This document shows, piece after piece, positions 22,577-34,295 of a stretch of DNA of 64,000 nucleotides. Both the position numbers and the translations under genes were made by a program. The stretch is from Mycteria americana (lineage: Eukaryota > Chordata > Aves > Ciconiiformes > Ciconiidae), in assembly GCF_035582795.1 (NCBI RefSeq), contig NC_134365.1:222535887-222599886 (forward strand). The letters are read 5' to 3'. Under the pieces are notes generated by a model. The model did not search any database. It was not told the origin of the DNA and saw only the letters and a program-made list of their open reading frames with translations. Every line of letters starts with the position of its first letter. Positions within the stretch are counted from its first letter, which is position 1.

Positions 22577-25327
22577 GCTCGCTCCAGCCCTGCCTTCGTT
22601 AAAGGCCCCTTTTTCATTAGCAATTCAAAGGTAATGCAGGATTAGATTTCGCAGGGCAATGAAAACAGTCTGGTGTCGTGGCATGAAGATCTCATTTCTT
22701 TTCTCCTTCTTGAAGATGTGCCAGAGCAGAGACAAGCACTTTGCAGTGCCGGTTCAGTCCTTTTTCCTGCTCTATTTTCCCCAGGCTCCTCACCTGTAAA
22801 GTCAATAATAACATCATTTATTGCACCGGGGCTACATTCCTCCCAGAACATTGCTACAGCCTCTTCTCTCAGTTGCTGTAAGCAACATCGCTGTCCTTCC
22901 CTGGCACTCAGGCCCTCATCTCTGCTTCCATGTGGGTCCCTCTCCAGCTCTCTACATCGGATTTCCAGCCTTTCCCCTCGGTCCCCAGCCTTTTCCACAC
23001 CTCCACTCAGTCCCTGACGCACACAGCCTCACCCCATGCACTTCCATGCAGGACATTGCAGGAGGACAATGGTCCCTCTCACCACCCTTGCTCCTTGCCC
23101 GTGGGCTGTTGCAGCAGACAACAGATGCCCGTTTCCCCTCCCAGGCTGTGCCTCCAGCCTGTTGTCTGTCCTTGCTTGCAGGTACCAGCCTGCCCAGCCA
23201 GCTCCCTCAGCTTGCTTGCTGGATTTTCAGATTTTCGTCTTTCATCCTCTGCAGGATGCCCTGTCTGGAGCTCTGCAAACCACCGCTCCCTGCCCGGCTG
23301 CTGAGTTTGGACCATGGCTTGGCTCTTGGCAGATACGGTGCTGCTTGTCCTCCTGTCCTCCACCTGCACCCTTTACTATCGTTTAACCTACCCTTCCGTG
23401 GAAGGGAAAGGGGAAAAGGCTGCCGTTTTCTCCCCGTTTTGTGTCTGTGCGACACCCGGCGCCGTGGGACTGTGCTCCTTGGCAAGGGTCCCTGGGAGCT
23501 ACAGAAACAGCAGCAATTACCGAAATGTATCGGTCACCCGCCCTGACCCCCGAGGGGACACGGTCACTCCTGCAAGTCTAAATTGGGTCAGGCATTGGCA
23601 AATTTAGAACATTATCGTTTCCCTTCACTTTGGAGATTATTTACTATTCTAATTGTTGTTGCCATTACTATAGTTCTTACTGATAGCCCACCAAGCTATT
23701 CAAAGTGACAGGTATCTCAGTCGCTGTGTGTGTTAGTAATGTACACAGCAACGATAGCAGGAAGGTTGTTATTACAGCTAACCGTTGTGGGTAAAATTAA
23801 GCAATATGTACACAAACCCAGCTCTCATTTCTTCTACAGAACTGTCAACCAAGGGCTTCCAATCCACAGCCCACAGATACCTCAGGGAAATACAGTGCTA
23901 TGTGAAACAGAAATCGTAAAAGAAAAGCAATGCTTACAGGGCTTAAGCTTTGAATACAGGGACGGTACCTTTTGGGGTTGTAAGTGAAAAAAAAAAAAAA
24001 AGTTATAAAACGCTCCTGTAACCTATGCTCATTATTTGCCTGGCTTGTCTGCTGCTCTTTTCAGGGGCTGAAGTGGCTGATGTGGAAGAAGTTGAACTTT
24101 TCCAGCCCGCAGCACTCAAGGAATTCACGCTCCATCCGTCTATGCAAACAGGGAACATAGCATTGTTTAATTGGAGGGCATGTGGCTAAGCTCATTAGTG
24201 TGCCGTGAAAAATGGAATGAGTCTACTTCCAACTGCCTCACTTCTCAGACAAAGCTCCAGACATCTGTGCCGCCACTCTTTACTTCACCAGCTAAATAAT
24301 TAGCTTGATAAGTTAAATTAGCAGACAGCTTTCCAGGGTGCTCTAATTATCTTCAACATGAAAATATAGATTTAAGTATTTGAATATGGGTGTACAGACT
24401 CAAACATGTGCCTCATCCTCATCATCTGTAAATGTGCTTTGGATGTCCCACAAAAATAAAAAGATTGCTTTGTTCACTCTGTGCATCGCCGAATGTTCTG
24501 GCCTGGATAAATATTCATTAAACTGGGAAAAGTCCCATCCTCCGCCCGTGGGGCTGCCCCACAGGCTGGGCGTCCTGCCCCCCGCGGTGCCCTCCACGAA
24601 GCTGTTCACCTTGACTGCTCCACAGTGAGGCTGAGGAAGGAATATTCCTCACCTGCTCTTCCCATCCTCCTTTTATTTTTGTCCTTGTCGAGACACGTAA
24701 GCAATGTGTCTGCCCACAGGGAAGGGATGAATTTCCACAGCCCAGCCGGGTGCCGTGCCACGGGGGAGGAGTGGGCGCTCTGGCTCCGGTGGATGCTCAG
24801 CTTCTGCCCAGAAGGATGAACACGGAGCCTGTAGACAGAGCGTAATCCTTGCTCGGTCGTGCTTCACAGCACCATCTGTCAGGCTCTCAGTGAGTAAGGA
24901 CCAGAGGAACTGCTTCTCCATCTCCAAGTGTGCCATTTCCAAGTGTGCTCAGCACCAGCCACTTCAGAGACAGGAGCAAAACATCGTCCCATCAGCAGCT
25001 GGGGCATAATCTGTGTTTTGTGAAAGATCCCGTGAAAAAACACAGTTCTTAAAGCTCTTAAATCTGTTTGAAATATGCTGTTATAACACTGGATGTTACT
25101 CTCTATAGAAATGTCCACTCCCTCCTCCGAATACCGGCAGTTGCATCCCTACAGTGTCCCTGTGTTGCAGCAGGAGGCACCCGGGCTGTGGACAACACTG
25201 AGAGGAGACAGTGTGGTGGGGAAGAAACAGGGATAGGTGATGAAGATGGATGTGGATAGAGGGATAGATAAACAGGCAGCCAAGGGGTGTGCTGGCAATA
25301 GCTGCCTGGGTGGCAAGGTGATGGGTT
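22577..25327. other. Intergenic, no gene recognised
   Basis: Includes a pyrimidine-rich stretch at 22,680-23,350 and an A-run at about 23,987-24,002. The 241-codon frame at 22821-23546 is compositional (Pro/Leu/Ser-rich) and overlaps equally long frames in other phases, so I do not call it. Confidence 0.5.
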
Positions 25328-25659
25328 TGGAGGGTTCATTTTGGCTGGGATAGAGTTAATTTTCTTCATAGTAGCTCATACGGTGCTGTTTTGGATTTGT
25401 GACCAAAAGCGTTGAGAAAACACTGATGTTTTATTTATTTCTGAACAGTGCTTACACAGCATCAAGGTCTTTTCTGTTTCTCACCCTGCCCCACCAGCGA
25501 GTAGGCTGGGGGTGCACAAGGACTTGGGGAGGGACACAGCCAGGACCCCAGCTGACCACAGGGATATTCCATACCGTATGACATCGTGCTCAGCAATAAA
25601 AACTGGGGGAAGGCGGAAGGGGGGCATTCACTGAACATCTGTGGGGTTAAACCACAACA
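25328..25659 (+). mobile_element. LTR fossil, shortened copy
   Basis: Same avian LTR family as 27325-27874, plus orientation. It keeps the start region (TTGGCTGGGATAGAGTTAAT), the TGCTTACAC and AGGGACACAGCCAGGAC blocks, and the extreme end GGTTAAACCACAACA, but lacks much of the 3' half. No internal viral region is seen. It is broken and older than the 27-kb copy. Confidence 0.8.
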
Positions 25660-25712
25660 GAGGGAGACGGATGGATGGAGGGATGGATAGACGGATGGAT
25701 GGATGGAGGGTG
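25660..25712 (+). repeat. GGAT/GGAC-type tetranucleotide repeat
   Basis: Short imperfect array of GGAT, GGAC and GGAG units directly abutting the end of the LTR fossil. Confidence 0.85.
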
Positions 25713-27324
25713 TGGAACAGCTGCAGGAATGCACGGCGATAGATAAGCAAGCCAGCTGTGAACCAAAGCTACCTTTTATCACAAAATCTGAATGGAAAAT
25801 GACCCGCCCAAAATTAAAACGTCAGTGATGAAGCACGACTGACATGGAAGTGCATTGACCCTTCAGATGCCCTTACCTCTGTTTGGCTGAAGTCCTCAGG
25901 CAGAAGATGCGGGGGGACAGAGAACCACACTCCTGCCTGTGTTCCACATGCAGAGGAAGCTGTCTGTTTTTATAATGCCTGTGTGAAATCTCAGCAGCAA
26001 TGACAGTCACCTGGGACCTGCTGCAGGGGCTGAGGCCATGAAACGCAAACCAACTACACGTCCAGGAAGGTGATGGTACTCCCTGTCGTACCTTGGCAGC
26101 AGCACAGGCGTAAGTGCTGCAAGAGCAAACACAAGGATCATAAACGTTTAGGAAATGCTGGTCAGAGCAGCAATGAAAAAAAATAGCTGTCACCAGATTT
26201 TTCTTCCCTTTTAAAAAAAGAACCATGAATTTTTAAAATGTTAAACATTGAATAAAGTCAATTATTTGCCCCATGTGGAGGTGTTGGCTCCAGGGTGAAA
26301 CTGCTGCTCTGCACTTGCCAACTAGATCTGAAGGTGAGCTAGAGATGCAACTCCCTGGAAATATGGCTTAGATTTCATCACTGAGTTTTGGTAAAATGGA
26401 GTGCATCTTTAGATCTTTGCACCCCTAGAAAAATACACACATCCCTGCCAGGCCTTTTAGTGCAAAAGTGGTGCCTCACTCTTCTTTGTATGCTTGAGAA
26501 GATCTAAATTCTGCCGTGGCAAAACTTTGGGGAGAGAGGTTGGGAAAGGGATGGCAAGAGGGAGGTGCAGTGCCCACAAACTCAGCGTGTACCAGCATGG
26601 GTGGAGGCTGAGCACGCTTTTTGGCCGTGCAAAAACACTCTTACATACACATCATTTTTCAAACATCAGCAGTGGAATCCCAATAAACCCTTTTAAAGAC
26701 ACATGCATTTTATTTTCCCCATGTTATGGATAGAGCAACTAAAACAAAGAGGCAAAACAGAAAAAGCTAAGGCCAGGGCTAGTGTTTATGGGGTACTTTG
26801 CTGGAATATTGTCCCACGGTGCCAACGGAAAATGATCCAGTGGTGATTCACGTACAGATCGTGCCTGACAGTGCCTGCATTTCAGCCCATGTACCTAAGC
26901 TCGTTATCTGGGACAGACTCACACATGCAGAAAGGGCCAATACAAATTGTCTTGCCTTTCTTTCCCACTGAAAGGGGTTCCTTCTCTCTAGTGTCGTCAA
27001 ACACTGAAAACTTCATGTATGTAAAATAAAAATTATTAATAAAGCAAACGGAAACTTACCAAACAAAACTGTCCCAAAGTGAAGCACTCCCCTCCATGGA
27101 AGGAGGTTCTTCCCAGCCAGCGTTCGCGGCAGCGGTGGTCTGTGCAGGTCTGAGTGCTGCTGAAGGAGTAACGGGAAAGCTTTGGAGCGTGTCTCGGTCA
27201 TTTGCTTCACATCTGTCCCTGCAGATGCAACCCGGAGGACCACCACAGCCTCCCGCTGCCAAAAGGCTGCCGCGGCCACAGGGGCACGTGGCTGAGCACC
27301 AGACCACGGCAGGCTTTGGGCAAG
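25713..27324. other. Intergenic, no gene recognised
   Basis: Non-coding sequence between two LTR fossils; nothing assignable. Confidence 0.5.
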
Positions 27325-27874
27325 TGTCCTGGTTTCGGCTGGGATAGAGTTAATCAGCTACTACTTCCTAGTAGCTGGTATAGTGCCGTGTTTTGGATTT
27401 TAGTATGAGACTAATGGGATAACACGCTGATGTTTTGGTGGTTGCTAAGTAGTGCTTACACTAGGCAAGGGCTTTTCAGCTTCTCATGCCCTACCAGTGA
27501 GAATCCGGGAAGGGGCACAGCCAGGACAGCTGGCCCAAGGTGGCCCAAGGGCTGTTCCATACCATACGGCGTCATGCTCAGTATAGAAACTGGGGGGAGT
27601 TGGGTGGGGGGCAGCGATCGCTGCTCAGGGATGGGATGGGCAGCAGGTGGTGAGCAATTGCCTTGTGCATCACTTCTTATTTTGTATATTTTTATAATAA
27701 TAATCATTATTATTACTATTATTTTCCCTTCCTTTTCTGTCCTATTAAACTATCTTTACCTCAACTCACTAATTTTACTTTTTTTTCCTGATTCTCTCCC
27801 CCATCCCACTGGGTGGGGGGGAGCGAGTGAACGGCTGTGTGGTGTTTAGCCGCCTGCCAGGTTAAACCACAACA
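27325..27874 (+). mobile_element. Solo LTR with 5-bp target duplication
   Basis: A 550-bp LTR beginning TGTCCTGGTTTCGGCTGGGA and ending GGTTAAACCACAACA, so it has TG...CA ends. It is flanked by a perfect 5-bp direct repeat, GCAAG, at 27320-27324 and 27875-27879. There is no internal region, so the provirus was reduced to a solo LTR by LTR-LTR recombination. TATA-like and polyadenylation-like AT-rich stretches lie at 27680-27760. The 5-bp duplication is compatible with ERVL- or ERVK-like groups; I do not assign a finer family. It looks whole as an LTR and is the youngest of the three. Confidence 0.92.
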
Positions 27875-27879
27875 GCAAG

Positions 27880-29240
27880 CTTAAGCATCACTCTGCAACC
27901 CTGTGGTGAAGCTGGGTAGTCTCCAGAAGATGATTCTCCCATTTGTGATCTGCCAGGTGACAGGAGGGAATACGTCCTGTGGGGAGACGGTGCTCTGCTT
28001 TCTGGGGACCGGTGCATCCTCCCCGTCATTCACACATCTCTGCCGCATGGACATAGGTGCTTCTCCAGCCTCTGCCAGCCACTGCCGTTTGGCAATGTGC
28101 ATTTATCTAAACCGCATTAACTACCATGGCGTTTGTTACTGCGCAGTGAATACGTGGGTCTCTAGCGCAGGAATTCTTAATTTCTGTGGGGTGGAGCATG
28201 GGGACCTGTCTGCACAGCAGCGGTCATTTAGCCTGGACAAAGAAAGATTGAGGGAGACATGATAAAAGGCTGCCAACAAAAACAAAACCGAAAGAATAAT
28301 TTGGTTTCTGAGTTCACTTTGTGCCAGGTAGTGAAAACTCCTGCACTTCTGGCCAGATGAGTCTTTGGGATATGAAAGAGAAACTCCTCATCATCTCAGA
28401 AACGTTATCCCTGCCACTTCTGGTTTGGGATGGAAAATGAGCACATCTGGTTCTCTTATTGAAGAGAATTTGGGCTGGAAGGGCACTGAGCACAGGTGGG
28501 AGGAGGTAAGGGGGCAGAAAAAAGGAAAGATGAGGCAGATCAGCTATGATAAGTCACTCCGGGGTTTCAAACCTTCATTTCTCCAAAGTTACCACGGGGG
28601 GTGGATCAAAAATCTCTTAATATCCAAATGATATTTCTTGAGGGTTTTTGCAGGGGTACTGCAGTTGCCATGACATCAGATTTTGCTAGTGACACAGGAA
28701 AAAAGTTGTGATCCTGTTCCCAGCCGATCCTTGCACAACGTGGCTCATGGAAAACAGCCAGCAGAGCTGGCCCCATCCCTCCAGTCTCACCCGCGGGATT
28801 GCTTGTGGCCCTATAGATTAAGCTCTCTCCCATGGGCTAGGCAAGCTGAAAAGGATCCCCCTTGTTTCACAGGCAGACAGATTTTCTCTCCAAATATCCC
28901 CGTAACATAACGTGCGGTGTATAAGACTACCAAAAAATGGTTGTGCAGGAGCACAGAGCCATTAGGAAGCTTGGGTACTTCCATACCGTTTCTTGCAGGA
29001 AACAACATCTTTATTTACTTCTCGAAAGCAATAAAGCATCTTTTGCAAAATCAGAACAAGTACATTACCATTCATCCTCGTTTCAAGTAGTGTGGGAAAA
29101 CACAACAAACATATCACATGGACGGCTGAATTTTGTTATGATTATATTCCAGTCCCACCAGCTGTAAGACCTGTCTTCTGAAATGCTCTATTATGCTGAT
29201 GCTGCTGACAGAGAATTCCCTCTAGAGGCATAAAATCGTG
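27880..29240. other. Intergenic, one possible CR1 scrap
   Basis: No gene recognised. About 28215-28262 (AGCCTGGACAAAGAAAGATT, then GAGGGAGACATGAT) resembles the CR1 ORF2 segment encoding FSLEKKRLRGD, plus orientation; it is too short to be sure. Confidence 0.4.
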
Positions 29241-29248
29241 CCTTACAC

Positions 29249-29360
29249 TATATATAACCCCAGCAGGGGCAGCACAGAGTCAGTTAAAGAGTATTTTTGG
29301 CTTATGCTAAGAAGCGAAGAGAACTGGGGTTTTTTTTCTGCTCCTGTTATTTTGGTAAGT
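29249..29360 (+). promoter_or_regulatory. Possible promoter and non-coding first exon
   Basis: TATATATAA at 29249-29257 is followed about 100 bp downstream by a consensus splice donor (GGTAAGTG, GT at 29355). The spacing would give a ~75-bp untranslated exon. It lies about 770 bp upstream of the OR pseudogene at 30.1 kb on the same strand, and OR genes usually have such a leader exon. This is motif reading only. Confidence 0.3.
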
Positions 29361-30129
29361 GTGGGGATCAGGACAGATAAAAATAATTATACCTGCTAGT
29401 CCTCTGGTTAGCCTGCTCCTTAGACTGCTCCTTAGATGAATACTTCTCTCATAAGCACAAAACGCACCACCACATTTTTCATTGCGCAGACTCCATTAAT
29501 TATCCTAGCATAGATATTCGACTAGTTCTTTTTCTTATCACCTGTAAAAACTGCAAACATCGTCTATTACGAGATAAATAAGAAGTTTTATCTTCCATCT
29601 CACCGTTTGCAGACCTGGGGGCTCCATTTTCATGGTGGGTCTGCAGGAGAGCAGGCTCCGGGAGGAGGGGAGAGGTGACGTCTCCCGATGGCTGAGGAAG
29701 AGCAGGTATTGCAGATCACAACTGTTTTCTGATTTATATAATTTAAGACTATTTCCTAATGCCTTTTCCTACCAATTTTCATGAGAAGCAGTTCTCCTCT
29801 TATGAAATCTATTCAGTTATTAGTCTGTGCTGTTGTTGTGGCAATTCCCTTCCTTTCTTTCCAAAGCAACACGGTGTGCTCATTCATCAAAGGCTTGCAG
29901 TGCTGTCTCAGGTTTGAGAGAAGCTGCCATGAAAGAGGAGAACAATCCATCAACCTGTTAGTGTGAGCCTCCCATCAGTTCAGGGCTGCATGATGCAATT
30001 CACAGGGATTCAGGAGTTTTCTATCATTTCTGAACTAGACCTGAGCCAAATCTGGGCTGCGCAGATTGCAATCCCTAAAAAGGGAGAGGACACCAAGAGC
30101 ACCTCATGGGAGTGAGCACTGGACCGGCC

Positions 30130-31010
30130 TTGTGGTCACAGCCTTTCTGCTAACCACATTCCCTGGGTGTGAAGGACATCTTACCCCAGATTTCCACCTC
30201 AATTTGTTCTGTTCATGTCGCTACGAGCACTGGAAATTTTGTTATTCTGTATGCTAGAAAAGCAGACCAAAGCCTCCACCAGTCCTGCATCATGTCCTCT
30301 CCGTGCTGGCCCTCACTGACCCTGGGCTGTGTCTCTTCACCGTGCCGAGGGTGCTGCGGTCCTTGCTCCTGGCAATTAGCCTGTACCCCCGTGTGTCTCG
30401 GCGGGGTACAGGCTCCCTCACCCTCCTGGAGCCAGCAGTGCTTTTTGCCATGCCCCTTGACAGGCTGATGGCTCTCTGCCCCCATGGAGCTGTAAGACCA
30501 TGCCAACAGGCATGAGGGCAGCCAAAATAGGGCTGACGCACCCACAGAGGGTCATAGTCCTGATCATACCCCGGTCCTCCATCTCCTCTGGGTGCCTGGT
30601 GACCGGGGACTGCCTTGTCCCATCCCCTTTGCCTCCATCCCACGGTGACCTGGCTGCCATCCAGAGAGATGGCATTCAACAGCATCCATGCACCGGACCT
30701 CATTTTCTTCACCATGGGTTCGGATACCCTCTTCATTTTGTTGTCCTCTATTGTGGTCCCTGTGACACCTCTCAGCATTGCCTCCAAGGACGAGGGCCTG
30801 AAGGTTGTGTGGTCTCAGTCTTCTTCATCCCAGAACTTGGCCAGCCCATCCTGCACAGATTTTGGAAAAAGGCATCCCCATCTTCCACACTGTGACGGGC
30901 AACATCTACACCCTCCTCCCACCCCTCTTCAATCCTGTCTTTTACAGCATCCAAACAAAGCAGATTTATAAAGGCACCTTCAACTTGTTTCTTTATGGAC
31001 CCCTTCAAAA
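30130..31010 (+). pseudogene. Class I OR pseudogene next to epsilon globin
   Basis: OR sequence scattered over three frames. Readable parts are CSVHVATSTGNFVILYARKA then DQSLHQ (helix 1 into 2), MLALTDPGLCLFTVPRVL (helix 2), LLEPAVLFAMPLDRLMALC (helix 3, DRY changed to DRL), TGMRAAKIGLTHPQRVIVLI (helix 4), and FHTVTGNIYTLLPPLFNPVF then YSIQTKQIYKGTF (helix 7). Multiple frameshifts and stops and a poorly preserved loop 2 to helix 6 region rule out function. The start is approximate and the initiator Met is not identifiable. Its place, just 3' of the last globin gene, is the place of the chicken receptor COR3'beta, so it may be that gene's dead orthologue. Confidence 0.9.
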
Positions 31011-31059
31011 AAAGGCATGGGTGAGAAAAGCAAGCAAACGTCTTGCAAACTCAGAGTGC

Positions 31060-31145
31060 AGAACCACAGGATAACTTGGGTGGGAAGGGCACTTCAGGGG
31101 TCTCTAGTCTGATGCCCTGCTTGAAGCAGGGCCAGCACGTGGGCT
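31060..31145 (-). mobile_element. CR1 LINE 3' tail
   Basis: Reverse complement of the CR1 3' end: CAGAACCACAGGATAACTTG, GGTGGGAAGGGCACTTCAGG, then TGCTTGAAGCAGGGCCAGC. Very short, 5'-truncated. Confidence 0.85.
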
Positions 31146-32289
31146 GCACTGCTGTTGGCTGCACAGCGTTTCCAGGAGCTGCGCTATTCCCTGTACAAAA
31201 CCCTCCAGATTTGGTGCATAGGAGAAGCCTGCTGAACCCAGGTAAGATGAGGGCATGTTCTGAAAGATTATGACCCAAAACAACCGTGTCCTCCCTGGTA
31301 ACTCCAGAAACTTCTATCACAGCCAGGACTCTGCCGCGCCAGATGCCGTAAACAGCACTGCTTGTCAGCCCCCTTGCGCAAGGACTCTCCAGTCTTGGTT
31401 TAAGACAAGATTTAAGAGTAAGACAAACACAGTCCTAACCATTTTTATGTTTTTTTCCTGTTTTGTATAATAAAATAGCTAAAAAAAAAAAAAATTGACC
31501 ATCACCTTTGTCTCAATGAATGAATAACCAAGCCTGACCCACAGCCTCGCTCCATGCACCACGAAGGCCCCTCAGATGGGAGAAGGAGGGCCAGGCACGG
31601 CAAAGCCCAAGATACCAGCTAGGGCAGTGGGTTTTGTTTGCCAGGTGATGTCGGGAACTGAATGCCCTCAGTCTGGAGAGAGGGGTCTTGGGACTGTGGG
31701 TGCCTGGGGATGAGGGTCTGCTACGTGTGTCAGCATGACAAATCCCCCTCGGGGAAGCAGTATCTCCTGTTAGGCCAGCTGATATAGCTAGAAGAAGTGG
31801 ACGTCTCTGAACCTCCCAAGAGTCAAAGGTTTTCTCCTGTATCAGCTGCTCTAAAAGGAGACGGTGCCTCCTCAGCCCTAGAGCAGGGCAAGGCAGGTTC
31901 CAGCTCCCTGAGTGCAGCAACGGCTTGGCTGGGAACGCTGTGCTCCGGGTAGTGCTGGCCTCACCTTATTTCACATTAACGTAGAGCTGGGAGGACAGAC
32001 GTGGATCCTTTGCAATGCCTCATTATTGCCATGACCCTCTCTGAAACACCCCCAGGCGTCAGGGCCCTTTGCAGGGGTTTTCGCTTCACAGACCCCCGCG
32101 CGTGCACTGGCAGGGAGCGCCCGTGAGAGCGACCGCAGAGGTAAGAAAACTCTGTCTGCAACAGCCCTCGGAAACAAGAAATTCCCCTACACGCGGACGG
32201 CATTGCGTTTGACAGCACAAACCCCCCTGGCCCGCCTCCTTCCCCAGCACAGAGACAGGGAGACTCTGCAGACGTGGTGCTGGGAGGCA
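31146..32289. other. 3' flank of the globin cluster
   Basis: Non-coding. A plus-strand AATAAA at 31469-31474 is followed by A14 at 31481-31494, which could be a retrocopy tail. The chicken cluster has a 3' insulator hypersensitive site in this interval, but I see no convincing CTCF motif here. Confidence 0.45.
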
Positions 32290-32295
32290 TTTATT
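32290..32295 (-). terminator. Epsilon-globin polyadenylation signal
   Basis: AATAAA on the minus strand, about 100 bp after the epsilon stop codon. Confidence 0.9.
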
Positions 32296-32396
32296 AGGCG
32301 GTTACAGCCTGTCGATACCCAAAGGGCATCTCCCTGTGCTCAGAGGTGCTTGTGGCAGAGCAGGGACTCCTCCTCGCACGGCCGGTCCCGGGATGC

Positions 32397-34140
32397 TCAG
32401 TGGTACTTGCGGGCCAGAGCGTGAGCCACGACGCTGACCAGCTTTTGCCAGGCAAACTGGCAAGCGGGGGTGAAATCCCTGGCGAAGTGGGAAGCCAGGA
32501 CGATGATTAGGATGTCTCCAAGGAGCTGGAGGAGAAAGAGGAAAACAGAGGGGGTTAGTGCTGCTTGAACCGCTGCGCTGCAGCAGACCACGGAGCAGGG
32601 AGCGGACATCCCTGAGCTGGGGCTGAGCTGTTGGATCCACGACCTCTCGAAGAAGGCTCTGCGCTCTTGCTGCACACAACTCCACCAGCCCTGCCCTGCC
32701 CTGCCACGTCTTTAGCTCTGAACAGCTTCTGCCTTTATGCAAGCTCTCTGTCTCCCTGGTTTTCTTGCTGCAGACTTCCCTCCGGTCCCTCTCCTTCCCC
32801 TCCCACACCACCCTGCAACCCGCAGGCTGCCTTTCCTTTCTCCTGACTTCTCCCTCCTGAAAGGACTCTCACAAGCTGCACACTCCTCCTCTTCCTCCTC
32901 AGCCCCCCTGCCTCATCGGAGCAGCCCTGGGGCTGCCGGGCTGGTTACGGGGACTGGCTCACTCCCCGTTCCCCGGGACTGCTACAACAAAATCCTCAGT
33001 CTTTGCATAGAAAGCTCGTGGTTTTGGGAAAACAATATTTGCTTTATTCTTATATATATATAAAAAAAGAATGAAAGAAAGAACGTTGAAACTATTTCCC
33101 CCCGTTTTGGGGATGCTAAAGCAATTTGGCCTGAGACCCACCCTGCAAAATGATGGTTTTGGTTTTGGTTTTTCTTTTTCTCTTTAGATGTAAATGAAGA
33201 AAATGATCCCTTTTTATTTAAAAGTGTTGGAGGAGGACGGAGTGTCCCACCCAGACAGGCAGTCCGTGCTGGACAAGGCAGACACCTGCTCTGTGATTTT
33301 CGAGCACACTAGCTGCTTATCTTGCTGTAGGGCCTGTGCTTCCCTCAAATGCTCTGCTTAGCTTCCCTCTGCCTCTGACTCCTCCAGCCCATGCTGCACC
33401 TTCCCCGGGTTTGTTTCTTTTGTCCCCAACCAGATCTCTTTCGGGTAACAATCTCCCAATACCTTCTCCTCCCCGTTGCTGTGCTGGTACTAAAAATGGG
33501 ACTTTTTAGTGTGAAAGGCACCCACGCTCTCGCAGACAGTCCTGCACAAGCTATCATCTCGCTCGGGTACTACATAGGGACTCTGCCTCCACCAGCCAAA
33601 GAAAGTGCCCCTAGACAGCGTTGTTGGAGGCAATACCCCCAGCTGCAAAGCAAAATCTGACTTTCCCCGCACGACATAGGGAAGGGGCTGGGACTGCAAA
33701 CAGGGCTCACCCTGAAGTTCTCGGGGTCCACGTGCAGCTTCTCGCAGTGCAGCTCGGACAGCTTGGCGTAGGTCGCCTTAATGTTGTCCAGGTTCTTGAC
33801 AGCTTCCCCGAAGGAGGTGAGCACTTTCCTGCCATGGGCACGGACCTTAGGGTTGCCAATGATGGCGGTGGGGCTGGAGAGGTTCCCGAAGGAAGCAAAG
33901 AACCTCTGGGTCCAGGGGTAGACGATCAGCAGCCTGGGGAGAGATGGAGGGACACAAGCAGACACAGACACGTTAATGTTCCCAAATGCAATCGCCACCG
34001 TTTCTCTCTCCAGCGTGCAGCTGAGCAGATGCCCGGAGCTGGACCTACCTGGCCAGGGCCTCGGCACCGCATTCCTCCACGTTGACCTTGCTCCAGACGC
34101 TGGCGATGAGCTGCTTCTCTTCGGCTGTCCAGTGCACCAT
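32397..34140 (-). CDS. HBE: Epsilon-type beta-like globin, embryonic
   Basis: A 147-codon haemoglobin beta-like chain in three exons: 34140-34049 (92 bp), 33933-33711 (223 bp), 32525-32397 (129 bp, TGA stop). Introns are 115 and 1185 bp with GT/AG ends. It pairs with alpha-type chains in the oxygen-carrying tetramer of primitive red cells. The start reads [20 protein letters not shown]; proximal His92 ([11 protein letters not shown]), distal His63 (VRAHGRKV), Cys93 and the C-terminal ARKYH are present. [16 protein letters not shown] and [19 protein letters not shown] match chicken epsilon closely. It is the last gene in transcription order, the epsilon position. Residue 135 is Ser. No defect is seen. 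Symbol by synteny with chicken; rho and epsilon are very similar proteins. Confidence 0.96.
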
Positions 34141-34204
34141 GGTGGCAGGCGGCTTTGCTCAGAGCTGGAGGCGGACGCAGACCCCGTAGCTGAGCTGCGG
34201 ACCC

Positions 34205-34295
34205 CGCGGAGGCTTTTATCGGCTGCCGGCAGCTCCTCCCCGTCCTGCGCTGCGGGGCCATTGGCTGGGGCTGGGGTGGGGGTCCCCACCAGCGG
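34205..34295 (-). promoter_or_regulatory. Epsilon-globin promoter
   Basis: Minus-strand motifs: GATAAAAG as the TATA box (34213-34220), CCAAT (34260-34264) and a CACCC-type box (CCCCACCCC, about 34272-34282). The box is a combined GATA/TATA form. The sequence is nearly identical to the rho promoter up to 34295, where similarity stops abruptly. Confidence 0.9.

Noticed and set aside
22821-23546. 241-codon Pro/Leu-rich frame
   Set aside because: Overlaps similar-length frames in other phases, low complexity, no domain or splice support.
29212-29280. Possible CTCF sites (CCCTCTAGAGG, CCAGCAGGGGCAGCA)
   Set aside because: The first is a simple palindrome and the second is one G short of the core; too weak to call as the 3' insulator.
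33570-34289. Long minus-strand frames running through globin intron 1 and the 5' UTR
   Set aside because: They read through introns; the spliced 92/223/129-bp structure explains the locus. The same applies at 38484-39266 and 49437-50111.
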